Below, piece after piece: positions 1-5,023 of a stretch of 5,679 nucleotides of DNA. The translations under genes and the position numbers were made by a program. Each line of letters starts with the position of its first letter. Position 1 is the stretch's first letter. Origin of the DNA: Flavobacteriales bacterium (GTDB taxonomy: Bacteria > Bacteroidota > Bacteroidia > Flavobacteriales_D > SKUL01); assembly GCA_007129985.1 (NCBI GenBank), contig SKUL01000342.1, positions 1-5,679 on the forward strand, in the 5' to 3' direction. The notes beneath the pieces were generated by a model, which did no database searches, was not told where the DNA came from, and saw only the letters and a list, made by a program, of their open reading frames with translations.

Positions 1-304
1 CAACAATTTTATCCACCCATTTTTTAATTTTAGGGTGATCAGAATTATCGTTGTATATCCAACCTTTTTTTCTGGTGTTGTAAGGGGGGTCAATGTATAT
101 ACATTTTATTTTTCCTTCGTATTCTGGTAAAAGGGATTTTAGTCCTTCAAGATTGTCTCCGTGTATTATTTTATTACCGCTATTAGTTTCATATTGTTGT
201 TCTCCTTTTTCAGTAAAACCATATTTGTGTTCCAAAACTCTGTAAGGCACTTCTTGGTGGTGGTTTACAACTTTATCTTTTCCTATCCAATTGAGTGTTG
301 GCAT
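1..304 (-). CDS. Site-specific DNA methyltransferase, Mod-like (N-terminal 101 residues, runs off left edge)
   Basis: The minus frame opens with ATG at 304 and stays open to the window edge, so only the N-terminus is present. Around residues 45-58 it reads NKIIHGDNLEGLKS. At residues 72-77 it has DPPYNT, the catalytic motif IV of amino-methyltransferases. DPPY this near the N-terminus, with no FxGxG motif before it, fits the beta class, which includes type III Mod subunits; these transfer a methyl group from S-adenosylmethionine to adenine N6. The opening residues (MPTLNWIGKDKVVNHH) also resemble Mod-like proteins encoded beside type III restriction helicases. The start lies one base after the stop of the upstream HTH gene, with a purine-rich AAAGAAAAGAAA before it, suggesting translational coupling. 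The DNA is AT-rich compared with the housekeeping genes to the right. The target site and the presence of a restriction partner cannot be judged here. Confidence 0.88.
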   Translation of the reverse strand, partial: MPTLNWIGKDKVVNHHQEVPYRVLEHKYGFTEKGEQQYETNSGNKIIHGDNLEGLKSLLPEYEGKIKCIYIDPPYNTRKKGWIYNDNSDHPKIKKWVDKIV

Positions 305-305
305 A

Positions 306-506
306 CTATTTCTTTTCTTTATTTGATATTATCAATTCTTTCACGTCAATGTCCAAAATTTCCGCTATTTCCATAAGCGTTTCTAAGCGTGGCTGTTGTC
401 GGTTTTGAGCATAGGCATTTACCATATTGTAGCTTTTTCCGAGTTTTTCAGCCAACCAAGTCTGCTTAATCCCTTTCTGTTCCAACACTTCCTTAATTCT
501 GTTCAT
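306..506 (-). CDS. XRE/Cro-type helix-turn-helix regulator (66 aa)
   Basis: This is a complete small protein consisting of little more than one HTH domain. The segment QTWLAEKLGKSYNMVNAYAQ (about residues 15-34) is the two-helix DNA-binding unit. It is followed by the typical PRLETLMEIAEILDIDVKEL helix pair (residues 39-58) and a lysine-rich tail. An in-frame TAA four codons before the ATG at 506 fixes the start. The TAG stop is one base from the methyltransferase ATG, so the two genes are almost certainly co-transcribed. Small XRE proteins in this position often control restriction-modification operons (C-protein style or a simple autorepressor), so control of the methyltransferase operon is the likely role. 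That role is inferred; the DNA-binding fold is clear. Confidence 0.9.
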   Translation of the reverse strand: MNRIKEVLEQKGIKQTWLAEKLGKSYNMVNAYAQNRQQPRLETLMEIAEILDIDVKELIISNKEKK

Positions 507-530
507 TGTCAGACGTTATTTTGTCAGCTG

Positions 531-563
531 CAAATTTAGTCAGTTTATTTTAAATATCTCAAA
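531..563 (-). promoter_or_regulatory. Bacteroidota-type promoter for the HTH-methyltransferase operon
   Basis: On the minus strand a perfect TAnnTTTG box, TAAATTTG, lies at 538-531, with TTTG at 563-560 and 21 bp between them. This matches the -33/-7 arrangement described for the Bacteroidota primary sigma factor. Transcription would start near 524, giving a leader of about 18 nt to the ATG at 506. The flanking DNA is very AT-rich (about 25% GC over 541-600). Confidence 0.6.
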
Positions 564-596
564 AAACTGTGTATATAATGTAAATATTCTGTTCAG

Positions 597-702
597 GTGC
601 GGTGGGAAAGGGCAAGCTCTTTTGGTTTTTTAGCGTTGGCTTTGTGTGTCGGCAAAAACCAAATGTGCTTGACCGAGCGTTGGCTTTTTTTGTATGCCGC
701 AC
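597..702. repeat. Nested imperfect inverted repeat with internal direct repeats
   Basis: The inner arms at 610-630 and 654-674 match at 18 of 21 positions when one is reverse-complemented. They enclose a 23-nt loop at 631-653. An outer pair, GTGCGG at 597-602 and CCGCAC at 697-702, is exactly complementary. The 12-mer AGCGTTGGCTTT occurs as a direct repeat at 632-643 (in the loop) and 676-687. No reading frame explains this stretch. It sits where the AT-rich methyltransferase segment gives way to DNA of higher GC. It could be a mobile-element end, a REP-like dispersed repeat or a structured RNA; no transposase or integrase is present to decide. Confidence 0.65.
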
Positions 703-1034
703 AACTCTCTAATATACGCAATTGCCCTCCCGTCATCAAATCTCTATTTTCTTCTTTCCGTGTTTGGTAGCGGAAAGTACTTCTTTTTGTGCAATGCGCA
801 AAAAAAATATTTGTGCCGAGCTAACAGAGCACGGGTTTAGCACAGCGCGCTTGAGTGTCTTGGTGCGGTTGGGCTTGGGCGCTTGGTGTGATGACGGGAA
901 ACCCATCCAGACCGAGCGTCCGCCCGTGCCTATATTCCGGGCAAGACCTCTGCTCTTTGGGCTATATGCAGCAATGCGGTTTAACATATCGCCAACAAGA
1001 TAGGCATTTTGGAGTACCAAACACGCAACAGTCT
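703..1034. other. Gene-free stretch of unknown nature
   Basis: No convincing gene lies here. Open frames exist on both strands (for example minus 1020-736, starting at TTG, and plus 722-1003), but their translations are low-complexity in places, basic and match no family I recognise. Small structures are visible. TTTTTGTGC at 784-792 pairs with GCGCAAAAA at 796-804 (one G-U pair, 3-nt loop). GCACGGG at 829-835 is complementary to CCCGTGC at 923-929. The 10-mer GACCGAGCGT at 910-919 repeats a piece of the neighbouring inverted repeat (671-680). Possible explanations are a dispersed non-coding repeat, a decayed gene or a structured RNA. Confidence 0.4.
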
Positions 1035-1073
1035 AAAAACATGCGCGCAGCAAGCTCCCGCCTGCTGCGCGCA
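1035..1073 (-). terminator. Rho-independent terminator of the FKBP gene
   Basis: A perfect 11-bp stem, TGCGCGCAGCA at 1042-1052 with TGCTGCGCGCA at 1063-1073, encloses a 10-nt loop. Read on the minus strand it is followed by TGTTTTTAG, a short T-run at 1039-1035. It begins 23 bp past the stop codon of the FKBP gene. There is no T-run on the plus-strand side, so it should act on minus-strand transcripts. Confidence 0.8.
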
Positions 1074-1095
1074 CAAATCTGAAATATGAAAAGGC

Positions 1096-1524
1096 TTACT
1101 TGATTTCTACAACCCGCACTTCAAAAGTGAGGTCTTTACCGGCAAGCGGGTGATTGGCATCGAGGTTAACGACCTGCTCATTTACACCTGTTACGGTAAC
1201 AGGCATCTGGCGACCGTCCTGGGTTGACATGTTCAAACGCATTCCTGTTTCCGGCTGAATCTCAGCGGGAATTTCGTTGCGGGGTACTTCAAAACGAAGG
1301 TCTTCACGCACTTCGCCGTAAGCCTCTGCACTGGGAATTTCAAATGTTTTGGATTCAGCTACTGCCATTCCCATTACTGCCGACTCAAAGCCGGGGATGA
1401 GCTGACCTTGACCCATGGTGAATTCCAGGGGCTCGCGTCCTTCAGAGCTGTCGAATACTTCACCGTCGCTTAATTTTCCGGTGTAATGCACCACTACGGT
1501 GTCTTGTTCTTTTACTTGTGACAT
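1096..1524 (-). CDS. slyD: SlyD-like FKBP-type peptidyl-prolyl cis-trans isomerase (142 aa)
   Basis: This is a cytoplasmic folding helper that interconverts cis and trans X-Pro bonds and probably also acts as a chaperone. The FKBP core is visible in VHYTGKLSDGEVFDSS (residues 12-27) and GQLIPGFESAVMGM (residues 40-53). The chain then passes through an insert-in-flap (IF) chaperone domain at about residues 74-125 and returns through the SlyD signature DANHPLAGKDLTFEV (residues 122-136). No signal peptide is present. The protein ends at residue 142 without the His/Cys-rich metal-binding tail of Escherichia coli SlyD, as in many short SlyD relatives. An in-frame TAA two codons before the ATG at 1524 fixes the start. 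It has its own promoter-like box and a strong terminator, so it appears monocistronic. A broader 'SlyD/FkpB-type FKBP' label is the cautious alternative. Confidence 0.93.
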   Translation of the reverse strand: MSQVKEQDTVVVHYTGKLSDGEVFDSSEGREPLEFTMGQGQLIPGFESAVMGMAVAESKTFEIPSAEAYGEVREDLRFEVPRNEIPAEIQPETGMRLNMSTQDGRQMPVTVTGVNEQVVNLDANHPLAGKDLTFEVRVVEIK

Positions 1525-1541
1525 AGATGTTTAATTTGCCG

Positions 1542-1549
1542 CAAAGGTA
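1542..1549 (-). promoter_or_regulatory. -7 box of the FKBP gene promoter
   Basis: TACCTTTG on the minus strand is a perfect TAnnTTTG box. It would place transcription start near 1535, about 11 nt before the ATG at 1524. No clear TTTG is found at the expected -33 distance, so the upstream half is weak or supplied by an activator. Confidence 0.5.
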
Positions 1550-1601
1550 CTGATAATATCAGGAAGAGCCGGGTGACCGCTGTTACAGCAACAGGGCCAA
1601 C

Positions 1602-1616
1602 GTATTTTGAAAATAC
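1602..1616. promoter_or_regulatory. 15-bp palindrome upstream of the FKBP gene (possible operator)
   Basis: GTATTTT and AAAATAC are perfect 7-bp arms around a single G. The palindrome lies 53 bp upstream of the TACCTTTG box of the FKBP gene. Perfect symmetry of this size suggests a dimeric regulator site, but nothing identifies the regulator and chance is possible. Confidence 0.25.
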
Positions 1617-1624
1617 AGAAGTCA

Positions 1625-1643
1625 TCAATGTGTTGAAGACCCT
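1625..1643. repeat. Shared upstream motif, copy 1 (TCAATGTGTTGA core)
   Basis: This 19-bp segment matches 3963-3981 at 17 of 19 positions, including an identical 12-bp core with TCAA/TTGA ends. It starts 101 bp upstream of the FKBP ATG and 75 bp beyond that gene's -7 box. Its counterpart occupies nearly the same place upstream of ftsH. A partly complementary CAACATTGA follows at 1670-1678. Confidence 0.45.
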
Positions 1644-1737
1644 CTTTTTGTTGACGAGATTCATCTTCCCAACATTGAGGTGCCACGCAGCCATCATGTT
1701 ACAATGAGACTGGATTTATCCTTCACGTATAATTTCT

Positions 1738-1840
1738 TTGCGCTCATTGCGTCTCCGTTGCGCTCATTGCGGTTAAGCCTTTTACCGCAAACCCGACATA
1801 TGTCGTGTCGCAAAGAAGGCGCGAAGGGCGCAAGGAAGAC
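1738..1840. repeat. Dispersed palindromic intergenic repeat, copy 1
   Basis: This ~100-bp element is about 86% identical (86 of 100 hand-aligned positions plus one single-base indel) to 4087-4190 in the same orientation. Its left part holds an exact 14-bp direct repeat, TTGCGCTCATTGCG, at 1738-1751 and 1758-1771. TTGCGGT at 1767-1773 pairs with ACCGCAA at 1784-1790. Next comes a perfect 12-bp palindrome, CGACATATGTCG, at 1794-1805. The right part consists of GCGCAAAG-like units roughly complementary to the left part. It lies 70 bp downstream of the ftsH stop. The unit type is familiar from intergenic repeats in Bacteroidota. It may act as a transcript 3' structure, but function is unproven. 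Confidence 0.75.
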
Positions 1841-1909
1841 CAACAATTCGTAATCAAATTTCGTTGTCACAAGCACAATCGGACCACAAACTGTTACAGT
1901 GAGTGTTTG

Positions 1910-3856
1910 CTAATCAGGCGAAACGGCCTTTTTTGCCGAGCGCGGCGGACCAAGCAGTTTTTCGAAATCGCTGTGGTAGAGCACCTCTTTTTCGCGAAGC
2001 AACGTAGCAATTTCATCGAGCTTTTCACGGTTCTCGCGCAGCAAGGTCAAGCTCCGCTCATAACACACCCGAATCAATTCACGGGCCTCTTCGTCAATCA
2101 TTTTGGCGGTATCCTCAGAATAGGGCTGCCTGAAACTGTACTCATTGGTAAGCTCCTTGAATGAAAACGGCCCCACCTTCTCGTTCATGCCGTACAGCGC
2201 TATGATGGAATAAGCGAGTTTCGTGGTGCGCTCCAAATCGTTCTGAGCACCGGTTGAAACATCGCTGAAAACCAGCTCCTCCGCAGCTCTACCACCCAGG
2301 GTCATGCAGATGGTATCCATCAGCTCGTCGCGCGTGTAAAGGTTTTGCTCCTTGGGCAGATACTGTGCAAATCCCAACGCGGCAACACCCCGCGGAATGA
2401 TAGACACTTTCACCAGCGGGTGTGCATGTTCCAGCAGCCAGCCACACAGTGCGTGTCCTGTTTCGTGGTAGGCAATGATGCCTTTTTCCTCGGCCGAAAT
2501 AAGCTTGTTCTTCTTCTCCAATCCGCCCACTACGCGGTCAATGGCCGAGTTAAAGTCCGACATCTCCACCTTGCTTTTGTTCTTCCGGGCGGCGTGCAGT
2601 GCGGCCTCATTGCAGGTGTTGGCGATTTCGGCTCCGGCAAATCCGGGGGTTTGTTTGGCCAGCTCCATGGCATCCACATCATCGCCCAGGGTGAGCTTTT
2701 TGAGGTGCACCTTGAATATCTGCTCCCTGCCGTTCAGGTCGGGCTTGTCAATGTAGATGTGGCGGTCAAAACGACCCGGGCGCGTGAGCGCAGGGTCCAA
2801 CAAATCGGGGCGGTTGGTAGCCGCCAGAATCACCACTGTCTGGTCGCTGTCAAAGCCATCCATCTCTACCAGCAACTGGTTGAGGGTGTTTTCGCGCTCG
2901 TCGTTGGTTTGCGACTGAGAGCGGCTTCGCGACCTACCAATGGCCTCTATTTCGTCAATAAACACAATGCAGGGCGCTTTCTCTTTGGCTTGCTTAAAGA
3001 GGTCGCGCACACGTGCAGCACCCACACCCACAAACATTTCCACGAAATCTGAACCCGACAGCGTAAAAAACGGAACCTTGGCTTCGCCGGCCATAGCTTT
3101 GGCCATCAAGGTTTTTCCGGTGCCGGGAGGGCCTGTGAGCAACACTCCTTTCGGGATGCGCGCGCCGAGCGCCTTATAGCGGTCTTGGTTTTTCAGGAAA
3201 TCCACCACTTCCATCACTTCTTCCTTGGCTTCGTCGAGTCCGGCCACATCGTCGAAACTCACTTTTATCTGGTCCGACTCATCCACCAGCCGCGCCTTGG
3301 ATTTGCCCACCTGACTGAAGGGATGTCCGCCGGCACCTCCGCCTCCACCGGCTCCGCCCATCATTCCGCCGGCAAAACGACGGAAGATAAAGAGCCAAAT
3401 CGCCACCAGAATGAGAATGGGCAGCATCCAGGCAAAAATGTTCAGAAACCAGTTTTCGCGGGTTTCGAAACGCGGACTGATGCGCTCCTCTTCGGGAATC
3501 CCCTCCTGGGCCTCGGCGAGTTGGTTCTGGAAAAAATCCATTGAGCCAATGGTGAACTCGTAATGCGGGCCGAGGTTGGTTTGGCCAAGAATGTTTTCGC
3601 GCACCGATTCGTAGCGGTCGTCTTTCAGCGCGTCTACCTTGATAAAAACCTCAACCTTGTTGTCGTTCACCACCACGATGCGGTCCACATCACCGCGCAG
3701 CAACATCTCACTCCGGAAGGTGCGCCAGTCGGTTTCCTCTATGCCACCACCGCCAAAAAAGATGTTTACCCCGAAAAACACCGCCAGTAGCAGGAGGTAA
3801 ATCCAAAGCAGCCTAATGCGAGGGCGTCGGGGTTGTTTGTCTTTTACGATGGGCAT
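1910..3856 (-). CDS. ftsH: ATP-dependent zinc metalloprotease FtsH (648 aa)
   Basis: This is an inner-membrane AAA+ protease that unfolds and degrades misassembled membrane proteins and short-lived regulators; the family acts as a hexamer. A first membrane helix lies at about residues 15-34, a periplasmic segment at 36-135, and a second helix at about 136-158. A very Gly-rich linker follows at 161-177. The AAA domain shows Walker A GPPGTGKT (242-249), pore-loop FVG (275-277), Walker B VFIDEI (298-303) and the second region of homology ATNRPDLLDPALTRPGRFDR (346-365). The protease domain has the zinc site HETGH (464-468) and the third ligand Asp540 in TGAQNDLERTT. All key residues are present and the length is normal. 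An in-frame TGA just upstream fixes the ATG at 3856. It has its own promoter box and lies alone between two 380-bp gaps. Confidence 0.98.
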   Translation of the reverse strand: MPIVKDKQPRRPRIRLLWIYLLLLAVFFGVNIFFGGGGIEETDWRTFRSEMLLRGDVDRIVVVNDNKVEVFIKVDALKDDRYESVRENILGQTNLGPHYEFTIGSMDFFQNQLAEAQEGIPEEERISPRFETRENWFLNIFAWMLPILILVAIWLFIFRRFAGGMMGGAGGGGGAGGHPFSQVGKSKARLVDESDQIKVSFDDVAGLDEAKEEVMEVVDFLKNQDRYKALGARIPKGVLLTGPPGTGKTLMAKAMAGEAKVPFFTLSGSDFVEMFVGVGAARVRDLFKQAKEKAPCIVFIDEIEAIGRSRSRSQSQTNDERENTLNQLLVEMDGFDSDQTVVILAATNRPDLLDPALTRPGRFDRHIYIDKPDLNGREQIFKVHLKKLTLGDDVDAMELAKQTPGFAGAEIANTCNEAALHAARKNKSKVEMSDFNSAIDRVVGGLEKKNKLISAEEKGIIAYHETGHALCGWLLEHAHPLVKVSIIPRGVAALGFAQYLPKEQNLYTRDELMDTICMTLGGRAAEELVFSDVSTGAQNDLERTTKLAYSIIALYGMNEKVGPFSFKELTNEYSFRQPYSEDTAKMIDEEARELIRVCYERSLTLLRENREKLDEIATLLREKEVLYHSDFEKLLGPPRSAKKAVSPD

Positions 3857-3881
3857 AGGAAGGCTATTTTCTATGAGGCCT

Positions 3882-3913
3882 CAAAAGTAGGGTTTCTCGG
3901 TGTTCTTCTGAAA
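3882..3913 (-). promoter_or_regulatory. Bacteroidota-type promoter of ftsH
   Basis: On the minus strand TACTTTTG at 3889-3882 is a perfect TAnnTTTG box. TTTC at 3913-3910, one base off TTTG, lies 20 bp upstream, the right spacing for the -33 element. The predicted start near 3875 leaves a leader of about 19 nt to the ATG at 3856. Confidence 0.55.
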
Positions 3914-3962
3914 GAGTTGCAATATCAGGGCAAGTGCGTTCACAATACCAACACGGAATCTT

Positions 3963-3981
3963 TCAATGTGTTGACGGCCCT
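3963..3981. repeat. Shared upstream motif, copy 2 (TCAATGTGTTGA core)
   Basis: This is the counterpart of 1625-1643, with 17 of 19 positions identical. It starts 107 bp upstream of the ftsH ATG and 73 bp beyond the ftsH -7 box. The DNA between the motif and the promoter shows little other extended similarity to the copy upstream of the FKBP gene. Confidence 0.45.
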
Positions 3982-4086
3982 TGCATTATGTTGCGGTTAA
4001 ACATCCCGGCAGATTTCCTATCACGGAATTCCAGTGTATCGTGAACTCAAATTAAGATGCGACTATCTATCTGATGTCCTGATTCT

Positions 4087-4190
4087 TAGCACTCATTGCG
4101 TCTCTATTGCGCTCCTTGCGGTTAAGCCTTTTTACCGCAATCCCGACACAGGTCGGGTCGCAACGGAGGCGCAAAGGGCGCGAGGGATAC
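4087..4190. repeat. Dispersed palindromic intergenic repeat, copy 2
   Basis: This is the second copy of the element at 1738-1840, in the same orientation, starting about 46 bp downstream of the esterase stop. TTGCGGTTAA at 4116-4125 faces TTACCGCAA at 4132-4140, as in copy 1. The core palindrome has different bases but is kept: CCCGAC at 4142-4147 and GTCGGG at 4152-4157 pair around ACAG. The GCGCAAAG-like right part continues to about 4187. The rest of the 379-bp gap (3857-4235) holds the ftsH promoter, the shared motif at 3963 and no gene that I can support. Confidence 0.75.
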
Positions 4191-4235
4191 TTCAAATTCC
4201 ACATTACGCTCCGTTCTCATCGAACACTAGTGGTT

Positions 4236-4937
4236 TTAAGGGCGCTTGCCTTTTTCGTTCTCAATCAAAGGCGCCACAAAAGGCCACACCGTTTTGGCCA
4301 CGATGCGCTGGCCTTCGCGGTTGGGATGAATTCCGTCTGGTAAATTCAGATGGGCTTCACCGGCCACACCTTCCAACAAAAAAGGAATCAACGCCACCTG
4401 TTCGCTGGCAGCCACATCCGGGAAAATCCGCTCAAAATCGGCGCTGTACTCCTGCCCCATGTTGGGCGGAACCATCATGCCCGCCAACACAATGGCTGCG
4501 TTGGGTTGCTTGTTGCGCACCACAGCGATGATATCGCGGAGATTTCGCGCAGTTTCTTCGGTAGGAATTCCACGGAGACCATCGTTACCGCCCAGCTCGA
4601 GCACAAACACATCCACGCGCTGCTGACTGAGCACCCACTCTACCCTGTTCTTTCCGGTTGCTGTGGTCTCGCCGGTTACGCCTGCATTCACCACGCGCAC
4701 TTCAACCCCCGCCGAATCAAACCACTGCTGCAAAATACCCGGAAAAGACTCATCGGGGTCGAGCCCGTAACCCGCGGTAAGGCTGTTGCCGAAAAAGAGC
4801 ACCACGGGCGTATCGTCCATGTCGTTTTCTTCCGCTTCGGAAATAGCTTGAGGAGCTTCCTGAACAGAAGTTTGCTCTCCGCAAGCCACGAGGAGCCACA
4901 TCAACATCAGGGTGATTGAACTGTTAAAAATCTTCAT
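4236..4937 (-). CDS. tesA: TesA-like SGNH/GDSL esterase, predicted lipoprotein (233 aa)
   Basis: This is a serine hydrolase of the TesA/arylesterase family, which cleaves acyl esters and thioesters such as lysophospholipids and acyl-CoA. Block I is FFGNSLTAGYGL (residues 48-59, nucleophile Ser52), block II NAGVTGETT (84-92), block III GGND (116-119) and block V DGIHPN (201-206, Asp201 and His204). The usual GDS is GNS here; the replaced Asp is not part of the catalytic triad. Translation from ATG at 4937 gives a lipoprotein signal, MKIFNSSITLMLMWLLVACG, with lipobox LVAC and Cys19. An upstream TTG at 4964 is possible but would add nine polar residues before this signal and lies close to the likely promoter. 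An acidic linker (about residues 21-42) precedes the catalytic domain. The predicted site is the cell envelope. The gene is divergent from the ybbA-like ATPase. Confidence 0.93.
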   Translation of the reverse strand: MKIFNSSITLMLMWLLVACGEQTSVQEAPQAISEAEENDMDDTPVVLFFGNSLTAGYGLDPDESFPGILQQWFDSAGVEVRVVNAGVTGETTATGKNRVEWVLSQQRVDVFVLELGGNDGLRGIPTEETARNLRDIIAVVRNKQPNAAIVLAGMMVPPNMGQEYSADFERIFPDVAASEQVALIPFLLEGVAGEAHLNLPDGIHPNREGQRIVAKTVWPFVAPLIENEKGKRP

Positions 4938-4961
4938 CTTGCCGATATTTGGGCTGTTATT

Positions 4962-4990
4962 CAAACATCTTTGCAGCCGCGCGGTTCAAA
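4962..4990 (-). promoter_or_regulatory. Candidate promoter of the esterase gene, overlapping a divergent box
   Basis: On the minus strand GATGTTTG (4969-4962) differs from TAnnTTTG by one base, with TTTG at 4990-4987 and a rather short 17-bp spacer. It implies a start near 4955, which favours translation from the ATG at 4937. On the plus strand CATCTTTG (4966-4973), also one base off, overlaps it and could serve the ABC gene. Both are weak matches. Confidence 0.3.
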
Positions 4991-5023
4991 GAAAGAAAGA
5001 AACTTCAATTGCGGCAAAAAACC

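Noticed and set aside
597..702. Integron attC site
   Set aside because: The size and folding are suggestive, but the ends do not fit the GTTRRRY/RYYYAAC core sites and no integron integrase or cassette array is visible.
784..804. Terminator hairpin
   Set aside because: The stem is mostly A-T with T's on the 5' arm and A's on the 3' arm. No T-run follows the stem on either strand, and no gene ends there.
736..1020. Minus-strand open frame of 94 codons, and plus-strand frames 722-1003 and 855-1082
   Set aside because: The minus frame needs a TTG start with no ribosome-binding signal. The translations match no family I recognise, and the frames overlap each other on both strands. Treated as unassigned sequence.
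1512..1876. Minus-strand frames 1697-1512 and 1876-1694
   Set aside because: The first overlaps the FKBP start and its promoter, and the second overlaps the palindromic repeat. Both are about 60 codons with no domain features.
1891..1899. CTGTTACAG as a terminator of ftsH
   Set aside because: The symmetry centres on one base, leaving no loop, and no T-run follows. The larger repeat at 1738-1840 is the better candidate for a 3' structure.
2345..3052. Long plus-strand open frame of 235 codons opposite ftsH, with others nearby
   Set aside because: It is antisense to the conserved AAA domain of ftsH. The GC-rich codon pattern of ftsH leaves few stops on the opposite strand.
1555..3929. AATATCAGG shared by 1555-1563 and 3921-3929 as a regulatory motif
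   Set aside because: Its distance to the -7 boxes differs greatly (about 6 against 32 bp), so a 9-bp match is probably chance.
4034..4919. Plus-strand frames 4034-4531, 4107-4343 and 4350-4919
   Set aside because: These run antisense to the esterase and through the palindromic repeat, with no recognisable protein features. The conserved SGNH blocks lie on the minus strand.
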